Shown here one piece after another: positions 1 through 11,790 of a DNA stretch of 64,000 bases (its first letter is position 1; each line of letters opens with the position of its first letter). The translations under genes and the position numbers were made by a program. The notes beneath the pieces are model-generated. The model did no database searches. It worked only from the letters and a program-made list of their open reading frames with translations, and was not told where the DNA came from. The stretch is from Fasciola hepatica (lineage: Eukaryota; Platyhelminthes; Trematoda; Plagiorchiida; Fasciolidae), in contig CANUEZ040000028.1 of assembly GCA_948099385.1 (NCBI GenBank), forward strand, positions 4,999,501-5,063,500. Direction: 5' to 3'.

Positions 1-200
1 TTTTTGGTGAAACGGGGTGCGATCCGCCGTCCTGGCTGCGCCCGCACGTCGTTGAAGACGTCCTGCAAGCCTCTTGTGAGCCGGCCAAAGCGGTAGATCT
101 GACCGCGCCCAGCACCGGCGGGCTTCGTTTGAGTGATACTGGCGTTGTCACATAGCCGTAGAAATCGAATAGTCCAGGAGCTTGTGATCAGGTTGCGAGG
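1..200. repeat. SINE-like interspersed repeat, copy A
   Basis: A GC-rich block of about 120-200 bases matches two other places in the window (about 16262-16480 and 43550-43690). Shared landmarks, in order, are GTGCGATCCGCC, GCCCGCAC, GGCCAAAGC and GATCTGACC. The window start may cut it. It has no reading frame I would call. It lies about 0.4 kb beyond the 3' end of a CR1-like element, as copy B does. The family is not one I can name. Confidence 0.55.
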
Positions 201-564
201 GGTCTTGCGGAGCAGAGCCTATGTGTTAGTGACGACATTACGGGAAGGTAACGAATTTTCAGCAGGAAGTGTGGGCCAGGTATTATGCCGAGCCGTCGAA
301 GGGAAGACACGCATCAGTGGTTGTCCGGAAGGATAAAAATAGAAAAAAGCAGTCTGGGGTGCTCCCAACAAGGGAATCAACGGTCAGCGGTAAAGAGAAA
401 CCTCTAGTATTTAGAATTTGGAACTACTTGGTAAATGGTTCGACTTTGCAAAACACAGGGTTGCACACGAAAGATTATTATAACTTGAGTGATATATACG
501 GCGATTTGAGTGGCACGTAGGTCTCGTGGCCCCTGACTCAAACCGCGTGTCAATAACTCAAACC

Positions 565-1029
565 AGCTTAGTACGCTCGCTCCTCCGAAGTGTATGGATC
601 ATTGTTTGACACGAGTTCCAAGACCTCAAGCTGTTTGTTCAATTCCTCTTTAAATCTCGGCAAGTTGCCTATTGCACGGATTTTTGGTGGAAGTTTATTC
701 CACAGTTGTGAATATTTAACAATAAGGAAATTGAACCGTAGACTGGTTCTCTAGGACGGCACAATGACCGAAGGACTGCTGTGTCGTAACGAATACCTCA
801 AGCCTAATGGGTCTTGTACCACAAGAGAAACTTTGCAGGATCTATATTTTAATAGTGAGTGGAAAAAAGATAAATTGTTCTGTATCCGTCGGAGCCAGAG
901 GGGCTCGAGGTGTAGCAGGTCACAGCGCTGTTTATAGTTGAGACTAGACGAGTGTCCAACTATTAATTTAGTAAAGGTGCACCGAACCTTTTCGATGGAG
1001 ATCCTATCAGCCTGGCTCATGAGTAGCAT
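565..1029 (-). pseudogene. C-terminal domain of CR1-like ORF2 (element 1)
   Basis: The minus-strand translation shows ADRISIEKV, LNYKQRCDLLHLEPLWLRR and, after a stop near 752, LWNKLPPKIR. These are the conserved landmarks after the reverse transcriptase in this family. The last codons lie near 565. The same order is seen in the copies at 16.8-17.5 kb and 24.5-25.1 kb. Confidence 0.8.
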
Positions 1030-1900
1030 ATACCCAGGTCGCGTACTGATTTTTTGGGGAAAAGATGAACACCTATACTAAACGCCTCGGGAGCGACATG
1101 ACACTTGTAGGTAGGAATGCAGCCTCTGTCCGCCGAGAACTTCATTACCCAACAGGTGCACCACGAACTTAGCATCCAAAAGTCCTCCAATATTTTCGTT
1201 CTAGTATTACCCAATGAACTAAGGTCGAAGGTGTACAACAACTTTGCATCATCAGCAAATAAAAACGGAGTTCCATGGCGAACCACGGTAAGTATATAAT
1301 TTATGTACATGAGAAACAACAACGGGCCCAGTACGCTACCTTGGATCACACCGCTGGTTACAGGGCTTGGTGTGAAAATTGTGCCATCAAAGTTTACCAC
1401 TTGACTGCGCGAGGACAAGTACGATTCTAGCCAGGCATATGGTGGGTCAACAATGCCGTATGTCCTAGCATTTGACAACAAACGAAAGTGAGACACTCGG
1501 TCGAAGGCTATAGACATGTCTAAAAGGACTGAGGTCACTGCCCTACCATCATTGGCAGCTATTGTACTAAGGTTCAGAAAGTCAGTCATACAAGTTGAGC
1601 AGGATCGATGTTTCAGGAACCCGTGTTGACCTTCACTTATAAGGTGGTTTTTAAGGAGGTGATCTGTTAGTTAAACTTTAATTACTCTTCCTATAATCCT
1701 CGATAATACTGGGGTATGATTCACAGGCCGGTATTTGGCCGGGTCCTCTCGTGTTCCTTTCTTGTGAATTGGAATAATAACCGAAGTTTTCCACTGTATA
1801 GTGTACAACCAAAGGGCATAGACAAATTGTATAAATTCGATAAAAGAATTGGGATATATGGGCCGCCCAAATAAAGGTGGCCGTTGGTAACGAATCCGAT
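1017..1900 (-). pseudogene. Reverse transcriptase domain (CR1-like element 1)
   Basis: Two consecutive minus-strand segments make an almost continuous reverse transcriptase. The first shows the IIPIHKKG and YRPVNHTPVLSRII motifs and ends at a stop near 1671. The second (1017-1589) carries the LDMSIAFDRVSH motif, TSGVIQGSVLGPLLFLMYIN and an intact FADD catalytic box (FLFADDAKLLY). It is the only reverse transcriptase in this window with an unmodified FADD, but a stop and frame changes make the ORF non-functional. Confidence 0.85.
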
Positions 1901-2419
1901 CCGGGGTGGAAAGAAATTTTGATATTTGAGATTAAGGGCTCAATTTCCGAGGTCAGGAATTTTAGAGAAGAAAGTGGCTCATATGATGGTACTGATGGAC
2001 TGTAGAAAAATGGTAAGCTCTTCTGCTATGTCCAGCGGTTTGTCGAGATACGTGTTATTGAAAGAGATAGGAGAGGTAGAAGAGGTTATTTTTGGGTTCC
2101 TCGACTTCATAATTTTTGCAAGACTGTCGACTTTCTTGGAATCACGTAAGGCCCTGTGTTTTTCTGTTGTATCACTTCACTCTCGGAGTACAGTTTTATC
2201 GTTTCAGCCAAACAATTCAACTGTATAAACAGTGAAAAGTTCCTTGTTTTAAAGATAAACGCGTTGGAGTCTACTTAGCTCCAAGTTGAGACGAGAAAAT
2301 TCATTGTCTTTAGGGCGGATTAACGGTCCTTGTGAAGGGATTATTCGGTTGAGGCGTCGTTTAAAGATGGAGTAGAGTTGATCTGCCACCAGCTAGGGAT
2401 CTGCACTTAAAAAGGTGTC

Positions 2420-2745
2420 TTAATTTTGGCTGAGAATCAGAGAAAGCAGTATATTCCAGTTAGTCTTATGATATGATTTATGCGGGGTTGTCGGCTGTTC
2501 ATGCTTTATAGGCAGTGTGAAGTAGCAGTGGACAGTTGCGTGATCACTCCCGGGTAAGTTATTCTGAACTTTTGTTATAACCTGGGTTAATCCTAGTGAC
2601 ATGATTAAGTCAAGAGTGTGGTCGCGTCCAGTTGGGGACGTGACGTGCTGCTTCCATTCTCCGAGGTGAAAAGCATTCTGCTCACAGCCATCACCTCTGT
2701 GCTTCCAGAGTTGAAGCTTTTTTGCTGCTGATCCCCCATGTTCAC
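2420..2745 (-). pseudogene. Endonuclease domain remnant (CR1-like element 1)
   Basis: The minus-strand translation ends with GRDHTLDLIMSLGL followed by LPGSDHATVHC. This is the C-terminal signature of the apurinic-type endonuclease of CR1/Jockey retrotransposons (T/S-x-H-x-LDL and GSDH). The N-terminal half is absent: upstream sequence runs into a TA tract and unrelated sequence. The enzyme would nick target DNA to start reverse transcription. This fragment cannot. Confidence 0.75.
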
Positions 2746-2870
2746 CTGTCATAAAGAATTCATCAGGATTTGTCCAAGTTAACCCCGTACAATTTGCACA
2801 AGCTCTACTTGTCTCTTCCAGACACCGCTCCTTCCAGGTTCCGTCTCCCCCTGCTATTTGCTCCGGCTTC

Positions 2871-2873
<3 letters not shown>

Positions 2874-2912
<39 letters not shown>
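2874..2912. repeat. (TA)n microsatellite
   Basis: About 39 bases of uninterrupted TA separate the truncated endonuclease remnant from downstream sequence. Apparent IYIYIY reading frames across it are low-complexity artefacts. Confidence 0.97.
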
Positions 2913-2913
<1 letters not shown>

Positions 2914-3419
2914 GTATCCGTATATTTTTTCTGCCTCCTCTAGTTCTTCGCTGGCCGGTTCCCTTGCCGTTATACCGTGGCCCCTCATGATATGCTTCCA
3001 TTTGGTCTATGTGCCTCAAATTTACCGTATCGCGATCCTTCCGCGGCGTTGCTGCCATCTGACTCACTCTTTACGTCTTGCATTGCTAGCTCCCTATTCT
3101 CAAATTGACACTGTTCTTTTGTCATTATAACCCACAGCTCATGGCCACCTAGTCCCCAGCCACACAACTCGATTTTTTGTTTTTCCTTTCTTCTCTTCTT
3201 TTTTCTGTTTTTCCTCATCGTTTCCCGTAACGATAGTCTCTCAGGGCGATTTTCAGTTCTCCTTATGTAAAACTCTCAGGTTCCGTTCTTCTCTGCCTGG
3301 CTAAGCCAGCTGCTCCATCTGATCTTGACTTTCAAGTTTTGCCGGGCACATTAACATCCATCTCTGAGTGCACTTAAACTCCCTCGATCGCCCCTTGGCG
3401 TATATACATTTGTCTACCT

Positions 3420-3590
3420 CTCATTTCTCCTCCGTTTCTTCCTACCCCCCCCCCTTGTCTTGCGTATTTCTAAATTTTTCATGAATTTGTCCGTCAGTTT
3501 TGTGGCTTGCAAAAATGTTATTCATGCGTGAGGCATGCGTCGGGCTTCTGCGAAATAAACTATTATTAATATTACTATTAAAGCGCAACG
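3420..3590 (+). mobile_element. 3' end of an (ATT)n-tailed repeat
   Basis: The end of this segment has a CATGCGTGAGGCATGCGTCG block, then CGAAATAAA and a short ATT-rich tail. The same order occurs at 14044-14140 (reverse), 30040-30111 and 33950-34012. The sequence between the TA tract at 2912 and 3420 is pyrimidine-rich and may belong to the same insertion, but I cannot align it with the longer copies. Confidence 0.5.
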
Positions 3591-4479
3591 ATTACGTTCC
3601 CCGTTCTTTTGACCAGTGTCGGCGAGGTTTTACCCATAGCTGTTGACAGTAGGTGTATCATTGCCGGGGTGTCGTCAGAGCAGAAGCCGCATGAGGTTAC
3701 CATTCAGACGGTGTATGGACTACTGCACTAAGCATCAGAAGGCTGGTGAGTGGTTTTTCGGGGAACCCAAAAGGGATGAAGCTGAGTAAGGCGGGGTCGG
3801 CAAGCATATGTGGAGAGCTCGAACAGCATGCTGTTATCCCGCACTGGTCTGAACAAAGGGAACTGCAGGTTAACTCGAAAGCGTGGGGTTTCTTATAAGC
3901 AAGGTCGGGCCCAGGCTCTTATCCGGAATCCATCTGTAATGATTGGGGCAGAGAGCATTAGCTCAAGACCCTCCCAGCCAGAAGTGTATCGTTCGTCTGT
4001 TTTATAAAGGAGGGGGAGAGCAAATTTACGCCGTGGGGTAAACTTCCTATTTCTCTTTGACCCGTCTTTCTTTACTTGTGTCTCGTTGGCTCCGAAACTG
4101 ATGGGGATGGCTGTTTCCTCTTATTGTGAGACCGCCAAAGACCAGATGCCATAAACTTTGACGGTGTTTCTGCCACAAACTGTGAAAGAAAAAGGCAGAA
4201 CATGGAGCAATCACCCAGATAATGGCAACATTTCTTGGGCTATCATTTAACAGCTTGCTTCTGCCAAGGTCAAAGTCGGGCTGGTTCCAGTATATATGCG
4301 AGCCATCTGGTGACAGCACCGCCGATTTTAATATGCAGGGTAACTTCTCGGGCAGGATACATTTGGAAGAAAGGTATCATCACAGGCTTTGAAGAGGCTG
4401 ACCGCCAGCCAGTGCAGTGGCAATGGGTGATTAGGGCAGATTAGTCAGTCTTGAAGTGTATGGTAAGTCCGCTAGGTTT
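3591..4479. other. No gene recognised
   Basis: This stretch has several short reading frames but none with a family motif. Its right end (4047-4319, minus) may be degraded 3' sequence of CR1-like element 2, but similarity fades below about 4480. Confidence 0.5.
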
Positions 4480-4976
4480 CTGAACTGCTGTGCCGATGCG
4501 ATGATTCAATTAACAACAAAACCAAGAAGGAACATGAGTTTCGGCTTCATGCGTCTGAGCCATAGTGGATCCAATTTCAAATGTTCACAGCTTTATCTGC
4601 AACTCAGTTGAGTGGAAAAGCAGATTAACTCTTTTGTCGTCAGCCTTCAAGCCTTTTCAATGGCAGCTCTGTCTCACTGGCGCATGTTGGAGTAGATTAT
4701 GGAGCAGCAACCAAAAAGTGGTCTAACGTGGGTCTTGAAGGTGCTGGATTTGCTTTCCGTAAGGTGGAACGTCCTATGAAGCAGGCCCATGAGTCTTCTA
4801 GCCTTCGCAATTTGAGTGGTAGTATGTTCAGAGAAAGTGAAGGTTGCTGAATACTGCAAACCCAAATCTCGTACTAACGGGCTGATGGAAACTGGGTGTC
4901 CGTCAATACTGAACATGTCTTCGGAGACATCGCACCCGAAGGTAAGCATGTTGCTTTTCTCAGCAGAAAGCTTCAC
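4480..4976 (-). pseudogene. C-terminal domain of CR1-like ORF2 (element 2)
   Basis: The segment 4674-4976 reads KLSAEKSNMLTFG, VRDLGLQYS and AKARRLMGLLHRTF, matching the post-catalytic region of the family. After a stop, another frame gives EHLKLDPLWLRRMK near 4550. Further downstream the similarity is lost. Confidence 0.75.
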
Positions 4977-5063
4977 TATTGAACTGGTGAAATAAGAACT
5001 AAGAGCAGTTGAATCTTGCCGTATATCACCGATAACCGTACTAGACAGTCTGGAATAAAAACC

Positions 5064-5819
5064 TTACAGGATTTTGGTGTCGTCCTCGTACAGGTGAAGA
5101 CTGCCATGGCGAAAGACACTGAAAACATTTATGTATATGAAGAAGAGTAGTGGGCCCAAAAAGCTGCCTCGCATGACACCACTGGGGACAGCTTTGGGTT
5201 TGGAGAAGAACCCATTATTCTGAACCAACTGGTAGCGGTCGGGGAAATAAGAGTTCAACCAACCGACCAAGGTGCACGTGATGCCAAAAGATTTGGCCTG
5301 GGATGGGAGTCGAGAGTGTGAGACTCGGTCGAAAGCCTTCTGCAAATCAAGCAGGATAATAACCATGGACATGCCTTTGTCAGCAGCCTTCGTGACTGAG
5401 TTCAGAAAGTCAACTTGACAAGTTGAGCACGGACGGTTTTTCAGGAAACCGTGTTGACCCACATTGAGCAAGTTATTTAATAAAAGGTGGACATTATTTT
5501 ATTACTAATGAACTTCTCTGTGATTCTGGAGATAACCGGCGTATGATTGATGGGACGACAGTTCTCGAGAACATGAACGGAGCTTTTTGTGCAAGGGGAA
5601 AATTGTAGAGGTTTCCCATTGAGTAGGGAACGAGCTGAATTTCATAGACAGGTTAAATAAATTCGCTAGAAGGATAGAGATGTCTGGACCCCCAGAGTAA
5701 AAGCGGCCGGTAGAATGCCTTCCCAACTTGGGTAGTAAGATGGTTTCGTAGAAACCAGAAGCGGGGAAATGTCGTCGGGGTGAAATGGAACTGTAGATAG
5801 TCTCGCTGAGTACGCACAC
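5064..5819 (-). pseudogene. Reverse transcriptase domain (CR1-like element 2)
   Basis: Two minus-strand segments carry the N-terminal half (WETSTIFPLHKK) and the core (GQHGFLKNRPCSTCQVDFL, LLDLQKAFDRVSHSRL, PSGVMRGSFLGPLLFFIYIN). The active-site box reads LYEDDTK instead of FADD. The changed Gln in the GVIQGS motif (now GVMRGS) and the frame break near 5500 also argue against activity. Confidence 0.85.
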
Positions 5820-6269
5820 AGAGTGAACTTCAGAGGTGGGTACACTGGTCCTTAGAACTGAAGTGAAAAATGAGTTGAAAACTTCAGCTATTTCTTCTGG
5901 TTTATCCAGGAGGGAGTTGCTGACAGTGATGAAAGAGATAATCTTGCGATGTTAGCTCTCTTATTTTCATCAGCTTACTCAGGATTTATGTGTTCTCGGG
6001 GTGGCATAGAGCTTTTAGCTCTTGCTGAGTAGGCATGAGTTAGGTTTATGATTTGATTTTCATTGACAGTAGGTCTATTTGGATATATCCCGACAGTTCC
6101 CGGGTCTTAGTGCGAGTCGTCAAAGTTTGCAGAGTTTGCGTTTGGTCTGCGATACTCTGTTTGTTCTAGAATTCGTCAGTGCTGGTATGGTTGGGGTGAC
6201 AAAGCTTGAAGACTGATTGATAACAGAATATGGCTGATCTGCTACCAACTGAGGATCAGACAAAAGAAA

Positions 6270-7297
6270 CTATGTATCCCAATTTTGATATCTGATTATG
6301 TCTGAAGGGCTGCTCCAGTGAGCAAAGTGATATAATCTGGCAGGCTGTTTGGAGGAAATAGCTATTTTTGTTACAGAAAATGAGCATGAGACAGCCCTGT
6401 GGTAAAATCTGGGGAAGCTATCTCCTACAGAGATGGCTACCTCGTTAGGCCCTCGAGAAGAACGAAGATGTAGAGTGTTGTTTCTTCTAGTACGTGATTG
6501 AACGCTTTGAGCCCAACCACCAAAGTGTTTACGGGTACCGAAATCCTGATAACTTCGTGGGCCAGGGAGGGACGGCCAACACACTCTTGGAGCATTGAAA
6601 TCACCTGCCATCAACTTGTGATCGATGCGGCAAGCGGAAACAAGGTGGAAGGCATCTTGGATAGGTACACTATTGTCCCCGGCTGATTCGGGTGGTCGAT
6701 TAATGCATCCAAGCAAGAATTTTTACGGCTACAGCCTAACTGTTACCCAGACGGAGTAATCAACTGCGTCAAGGACCGGGCTTTGCATCAAAGAGACGGG
6801 AAAACATTCTCCGTGACATATTTGGCAACCCCTTCGTCGACGACGTATTGTCGAGTTTCTCAAAGCCCAGCAACCAGAAATGGTGAGGTCTAAGTTGGGG
6901 GTGTCTGCGTTAAGCCAAGTTTCCATGATAAGGATGAAATCGTTGTTAGACGCAAGGACCCGGGCTTTCAGAAGGTGAGTTTTTGGCTAGTGGTGAGCGA
7001 ATATTGATGACGGAAACAGACACACATGCTGTGCTTCCTTGTACTGTTGCAACAGGTAGTTGGGAGAGCTTCAAGGCCGGAGGAGATAGAGGTAGTAGCT
7101 TTGCTACTCTTGGTACCTACGAGGTAAATGAGACAGTCCCGGTTGATTGCTGTGTGTGTAAGCCGGAGACCAGCAGAGGGAAGTTTGGTCAGTATCAGAA
7201 TGACCAGTAAAGATAGAAAGAGCGCCGGTAGGACAGGTAGCAAGATCAAATTTAGTGATTTCTGAGGCCGACTGGGAGCCGCCGCGGGATCAACCAA
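6270..7297 (-). pseudogene. Endonuclease region (CR1-like element 2)
   Basis: The minus-strand translation includes METWLNADTPNLDL (the ETWL motif) and then LGCINRPPES and MAGDFNAPRVCWPSL, where GDFNAP is the family motif. The following H-x-LxL stretch is altered and the frame changes at least twice (near 6729 and 6968). The piece at 6968-7297 precedes the ETWL segment and is probably the degraded start of ORF2. Confidence 0.75.
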
Positions 7298-7399
7298 GAA
7301 GGCAAGAGGAGCTTCGTTGAGGAGGAGTGGGGGAGCCTGAAGCGAAGAACCATTGTAGGTTGGTTAGAAGTTAGGAATATCGTCTGCAATTATAAAGGC

Positions 7400-9330
7400 G
7401 GGACCTCGGTTTGTGGATGAAATACGAGTTGGTGGACTGGCTGTTATACCACGATTGGGAAACGGGTGGGGACGAATAAACAGGGATAGTTATCGTTATA
7501 TGGTCATGCTTCACCCAAGGCGCATAGGAAAATTGGTATGTAGCGTTGGTACTGAATAGCCGTGGGATGCACGCCGGTTACTTGGGGAAAGTGGGAGCCC
7601 GATTTGAACGGGTGGTTTATGGTATACTGCCGCGGTTGGATCGAGCAAGGTAAATAGCTGAGGTGCAAGAAAGGGCTGCAGTTGAATGAAAGGCGTAAAG
7701 GAGAGTCTGGTACCTGAATTCAGCTGGGTGAAACACTGAGCGAGTACAAAGAAAGCTGTGGATGGTATAATGGAAAATGAGAAGGTTCTAATGGTGGTGC
7801 CAGAGAATGGGGGTGGTATGCATAGAGGCAAATTTCCAATATAGGGGAGCATCGGGAAGCAGGATGGAGGTGATATACAAGTGGTTAGTCGCTCCGCGTT
7901 TGGAGTTGGCTACATGGGTCTTCAGAGGTTTACTTGAGTGCACAGGTGGAATACTCTTGAAGGGATCGAGGAGTTTCGGTGAGCGCTACTGATAAAAATG
8001 GTGGTTGGGTAAAAATTTGTTTAGCGCTCACACGAGAGGCCCCAGGCTGGTTTTTGGGGCAAACTGTAGGCGTGGCGATGTCGATGCTGATGAGATCTAG
8101 GCCACGGGAAGCAACATGGTGGGTGAAAAAGCTGCACTCAACTTCGTCGCTGCTAACTGACTGGCATGGAATGGCGAGTTGGAAGCGATCACTTCCTGGG
8201 CTTGTTTGGAAAGTGAGCCAATAGCTGAGCGGTAGCAATCTGTGGGAAAGGATCGTAAAGCCCGGCCATCGGTGTGTCCTATAGGCAGTGGTGCAGATTG
8301 GGTTGCAAAAGGGAGCCGTTTGGATGGGCGCTGAGGGGTTGGCGACGAGCAGGATATGTCGAGGTCTACATCCACTGGTCGTGCATCGATCGATGGTGCG
8401 TGTGCGAAAGAGAGAGGCTATTGCGAAAGCCACTCCAATCAGAAGCATAAAAATTGTCGCCGACAAGACTCCATTGAGAGGGATGACCTTGAGTCGGTGA
8501 TCAACGATTCCTCATCGTCACAATCCCCCTATCTAGGGCCGCTCGCCCCCTTGGTTTGCATGTCGAACTTCGGATGTTAAGTTTAGTAATTGCAGCCACG
8601 GTGAATGATCTTAACTCTCTGGTTGTAGAACTCCAGAAAACGATGGAGGACGTCAAGTCCAAACTGTGCAAATTTGAACATGTTCCCGGAGCATCTGCGT
8701 AGTTCATGCATTGTGCCATTCCCAAGCGAAACGCACGGGAGTTCAATAGGTTGAATGGAAAATAGGAAGATGAAACTTTCTGCGAACATACGGTAAATTA
8801 AATTGTTCGTAACTTTCTGACTAGCAGTTGCACTTCCTTGTTGCAACGGGAAAGCGAACAGTTGGGGATTGAGTACGTCAGATAATGCATGCACTAATCT
8901 CCGATTGCTTTTGGCACAAAATGAACTGGCGCGGTGTCCACGGGCGTCAATCATTTGCCGGTACAAGACTCTGTAGAATAACTGTCGGTGAGTATGCCTT
9001 TCTGTGTTATCCTATCCTGTATTCGTAGACGCAGTAACAAAGCACAAGTTTCCCGGAGCTACAGCACTTTTTATAAACGAAAAGATCCAGCGTTGGATTC
9101 AGAGGTGCAGACCGACTGAGGTTATTAGCACCGATTCGCCAATACAGGACATGGCCGTCCAAACCAAAAGTGTTGAGGTCAGCTTTGGCTTCACATTGTT
9201 TATATATTATGTATTGCTGAACCTTCTCATAAGCCAGTTTCTGATATTGACAATTATAACGACATTTCGTACTGCACCGATTCAACAAGTATAATGTTTT
9301 CTTTGTTCCAGTTACTGCAAGGTACACAAA
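7400..9330 (-). pseudogene. ORF1-like region of CR1-like element 2 (left arm)
   Basis: The minus-strand reading gives proline/serine-rich peptides in changing frames, for example DVDLDISCSSPTPQRPSKR near 8350 and LPLCIPPPFSGT near 7830. Element 3 has a comparable ORF1 at 20.0-21.8 kb with VDLDISPHVSPTQPPGK and a proline-rich tail. ORF1 of this group usually encodes an RNA-binding chaperone-like protein, but no zinc-binding or RRM motif is clear here. The identical, equally broken copy lies at 9480-11410 on the plus strand. Confidence 0.6.
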
Positions 9331-9479
9331 AATGGCCCATGGTTGGATGACGATTTTCCGCTGATAAGCCAGGTGTACAAAGATTTACCAAAAATCGAAA
9401 TATTGTATATTTCGATTTTTGGTAAATCTTTGTACACCTGGCTTATCAGCGGAAAATCGTCATCCAACCATGGGCCATT

Positions 9480-11410
9480 TTTGTGTACCTTGCAGTAACT
9501 GGAACAAAGAAAACATTATACTTGTTGAATCGGTGCAGTACGAAATGTCGTTATAATTGTCAATATCAGAAACTGGCTTATGAGAAGGTTCAGCAATACA
9601 TAATATATAAACAATGTGAAGCCAAAGCTGACCTCAACACTTTTGGTTTGGACGGCCATGTCCTGTATTGGCGAATCGGTGCTAATAACCTCAGTCGGTC
9701 TGCACCTCTGAATCCAACGCTGGATCTTTTCGTTTATAAAAAGTGCTGTAGCTCCGGGAAACTTGTGCTTTGTTACTGCGTCTACGAATACAGGATAGGA
9801 TAACACAGAAAGGCATACTCACCGACAGTTATTCTACAGAGTCTTGTACCGGCAAATGATTGACGCCCGTGGACACCGCGCCAGTTCATTTTGTGCCAAA
9901 AGCAATCGGAGATTAGTGCATGCATTATCTGACGTACTCAATCCCCAACTGTTCGCTTTCCCGTTGCAACAAGGAAGTGCAACTGCTAGTCAGAAAGTTA
10001 CGAACAATTTAATTTACCGTATGTTCGCAGAAAGTTTCATCTTCCTATTTTCCATTCAACCTATTGAACTCCCGTGCGTTTCGCTTGGGAATGGCACAAT
10101 GCATGAACTACGCAGATGCTCCGGGAACATGTTCAAATTTGCACAGTTTGGACTTGACGTCCTCCATCGTTTTCTGGAGTTCTACAACCAGAGAGTTAAG
10201 ATCATTCACCGTGGCTGCAATTACTAAACTTAACATCCGAAGTTCGACATGCAAACCAAGGGGGCGAGCGGCCCTAGATAGGGGGATTGTGACGATAAGG
10301 AATCGTTGATCACCGACTCAAGGTCATCCCTCTCAATGGAGTCTTGTCGGCGACAATTTTTATGCTTCTGATTGGAGTGGCTTTCGCAATAGCCTCTCTC
10401 TTTCGCACACGCACCATCGATCGATGCACGACCAGTGGATGTAGACCTCGACATATCCTGCTCGTCGCCAACCCCTCAGCGCCCATCCAAACGGCTCCCT
10501 TTTGCAACCCAATCTGCACCACTGCCTATAGGACACACCGATGGCCGGGCTTTACGATCCTTTCCCACAGATTGCTACCGCTCAGCTATTGGCTCACTTT
10601 CCAAACAAGCCCAGGAAGTGATCGCTTCCAACTCGCCATTCCATGCCAGTCAGTTAGCAGCGACGAAGTTGAGTGCAGCTTTTTCACCCACCATGTTGCT
10701 TCCCGTGGCCTAGATCTCATCAGCATCGACATCGCCACGCCTACAGTTTGCCCCAAAAACCAGCCTGGGGCCTCTCGTGTGAGCGCTAAACAAATTTTTA
10801 CCCAACCACCATTTTTATCAGTAGCGCTCACCGAAACTCCTCGATCCCTTCAAGAGTATTCCACCTGTGCACTCAAGTAAACCTCTGAAGACCCATGTAG
10901 CCAACTCCAAACGCGGAGCGACTAACCACTTGTATATCACCTCCATCCTGCTTCCCGATGCTCCCCTATATTGGAAATTTGCCTCTATGCATACCACCCC
11001 CATTCTCTGGCACCACCATTAGAACCTTCTCATTTTCCATTATACCATCCACAGCTTTCTTTGTACTCGCTCAGTGTTTCACCCAGCTGAATTCAGGTAC
11101 CAGACTCTCCTTTACGCCTTTCATTCAACTGCAGCCCTTTCTTGCACCTCAGCTATTTACCTTGCTCGATCCAACCGCGGCAGTATACCATAAACCACCC
11201 GTTCAAATCGGGCTCTTACTTTCCCCAAGTAACCGGCGTGCATCCCACGGCTATTCAGTACCAACGCTACATACCAATTTTCCTATGCGCCTTGGGTGAA
11301 GCATGACCATATAACGATAACTATCCCTGTTTATTCGTCCCCACCCGTTTCCCAATCGTGGTATAACAGCCAGTCCACCAACTCGTATTTCATCCACAAA
11401 CCGAGGTCCC
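9480..11410 (+). pseudogene. ORF1-like region, inverted duplicate (right arm)
   Basis: This is the mirror copy of the ORF1-like region in the left arm. The same frame changes are in both arms, so decay came before duplication or both arms have been kept identical since. No ORF2 follows: the duplicate ends at 11452. Confidence 0.6.
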
Positions 11411-11580
11411 GCCTTTATAATTGCAGACGATATTCCTAACTTCTAACCAACCGGCCACTGACTCAAAATCGATCTCACTGACCTGGGTGCTCTCATGGGC
11501 AGATCTTCCGTGGTGAATGCTTCTAAGCTTTCTGCTCTAATGTTCTTGGCCAAGGAAACGATCTGTAGGTGCAGTTTGGT

Positions 11581-11790
11581 TTATGGAATGTTCTGGGTGC
11601 CACTCACTGCGCTCACAGCTAATGAAGATTGATACCCTCTGATCCCATATCTATCTGCAAATTCCTTCCACACCAGAGTGGTGTCAGAGCCGCTATCTAC
11701 GGAGGCCAAAGCTCTTACCACCACCACTGGGGTTTCCACGCCGGCTGCTATTACTCTCATGTGAATGGGCTTGGTAGTAGAGCGAGACAC
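11581..11790 (-). pseudogene. BEL/Pao aspartic protease fragment
   Basis: The minus-strand translation has VVVVRALASVDSGSDTTLV. DSG is the catalytic triad of retroelement aspartic proteases, and the following DTTLV fits BEL/Pao. It lies just downstream of the zinc-knuckle segment in the expected order. A stop follows soon, and the rest of pol is missing. Confidence 0.8.

Larger units (their letters stand above)
565..2870 (-). mobile_element. CR1/L2-like non-LTR retrotransposon 1, decayed
   Basis: A 5'-truncated element is read on the minus strand. The end of an endonuclease domain (about 2420-2745), a reverse transcriptase (about 1017-1900) and the C-terminal domain (565-1029) follow each other in family order, but in different frames. 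The coding end is near 565. The 5' side breaks at a TA microsatellite. Flanking sequence beyond 565 shows no clear target-site duplication by eye. Confidence 0.85.
4480..9403 (-). mobile_element. CR1/L2-like non-LTR retrotransposon 2
   Basis: On the minus strand the order is an ORF1-like proline-rich region (9.4-7.4 kb), endonuclease (about 6.93-6.27 kb), reverse transcriptase (5.82-5.06 kb) and C-terminal domain (4.98-4.48 kb). All parts are frameshifted. The whole ORF1/5' region is the left arm of the large palindrome. The 5' end coincides with the palindrome centre. Confidence 0.8.
7358..11452. repeat. 4.1-kb near-perfect palindrome (inverted duplication)
   Basis: The left arm 7358-9403 and the right arm 9407-11452 are 2046 bases each and pair with a constant coordinate sum of 18810, so there is no net indel. 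The unpaired centre is three bases (TGT, 9404-9406). I found three mismatched positions: 7593 and 7594 (against 11217 and 11216) and 8513 (against 10297). The arms hold the ORF1/5' region of CR1-like element 2. The left arm runs on into its ORF2, while the right arm ends abruptly against BEL/Pao sequence. Confidence 0.97.

Noticed and set aside
133..520. Two plus-strand frames of 67 and 83 codons near the window start
   Set aside because: They overlap the SINE-like repeat and each other, with no conserved motif.
7511..11299. Paired reading frames on opposite strands as new genes
   Set aside because: They are mirror images produced by the palindrome, overlap in several frames and fit the broken ORF1 of a CR1-like element.
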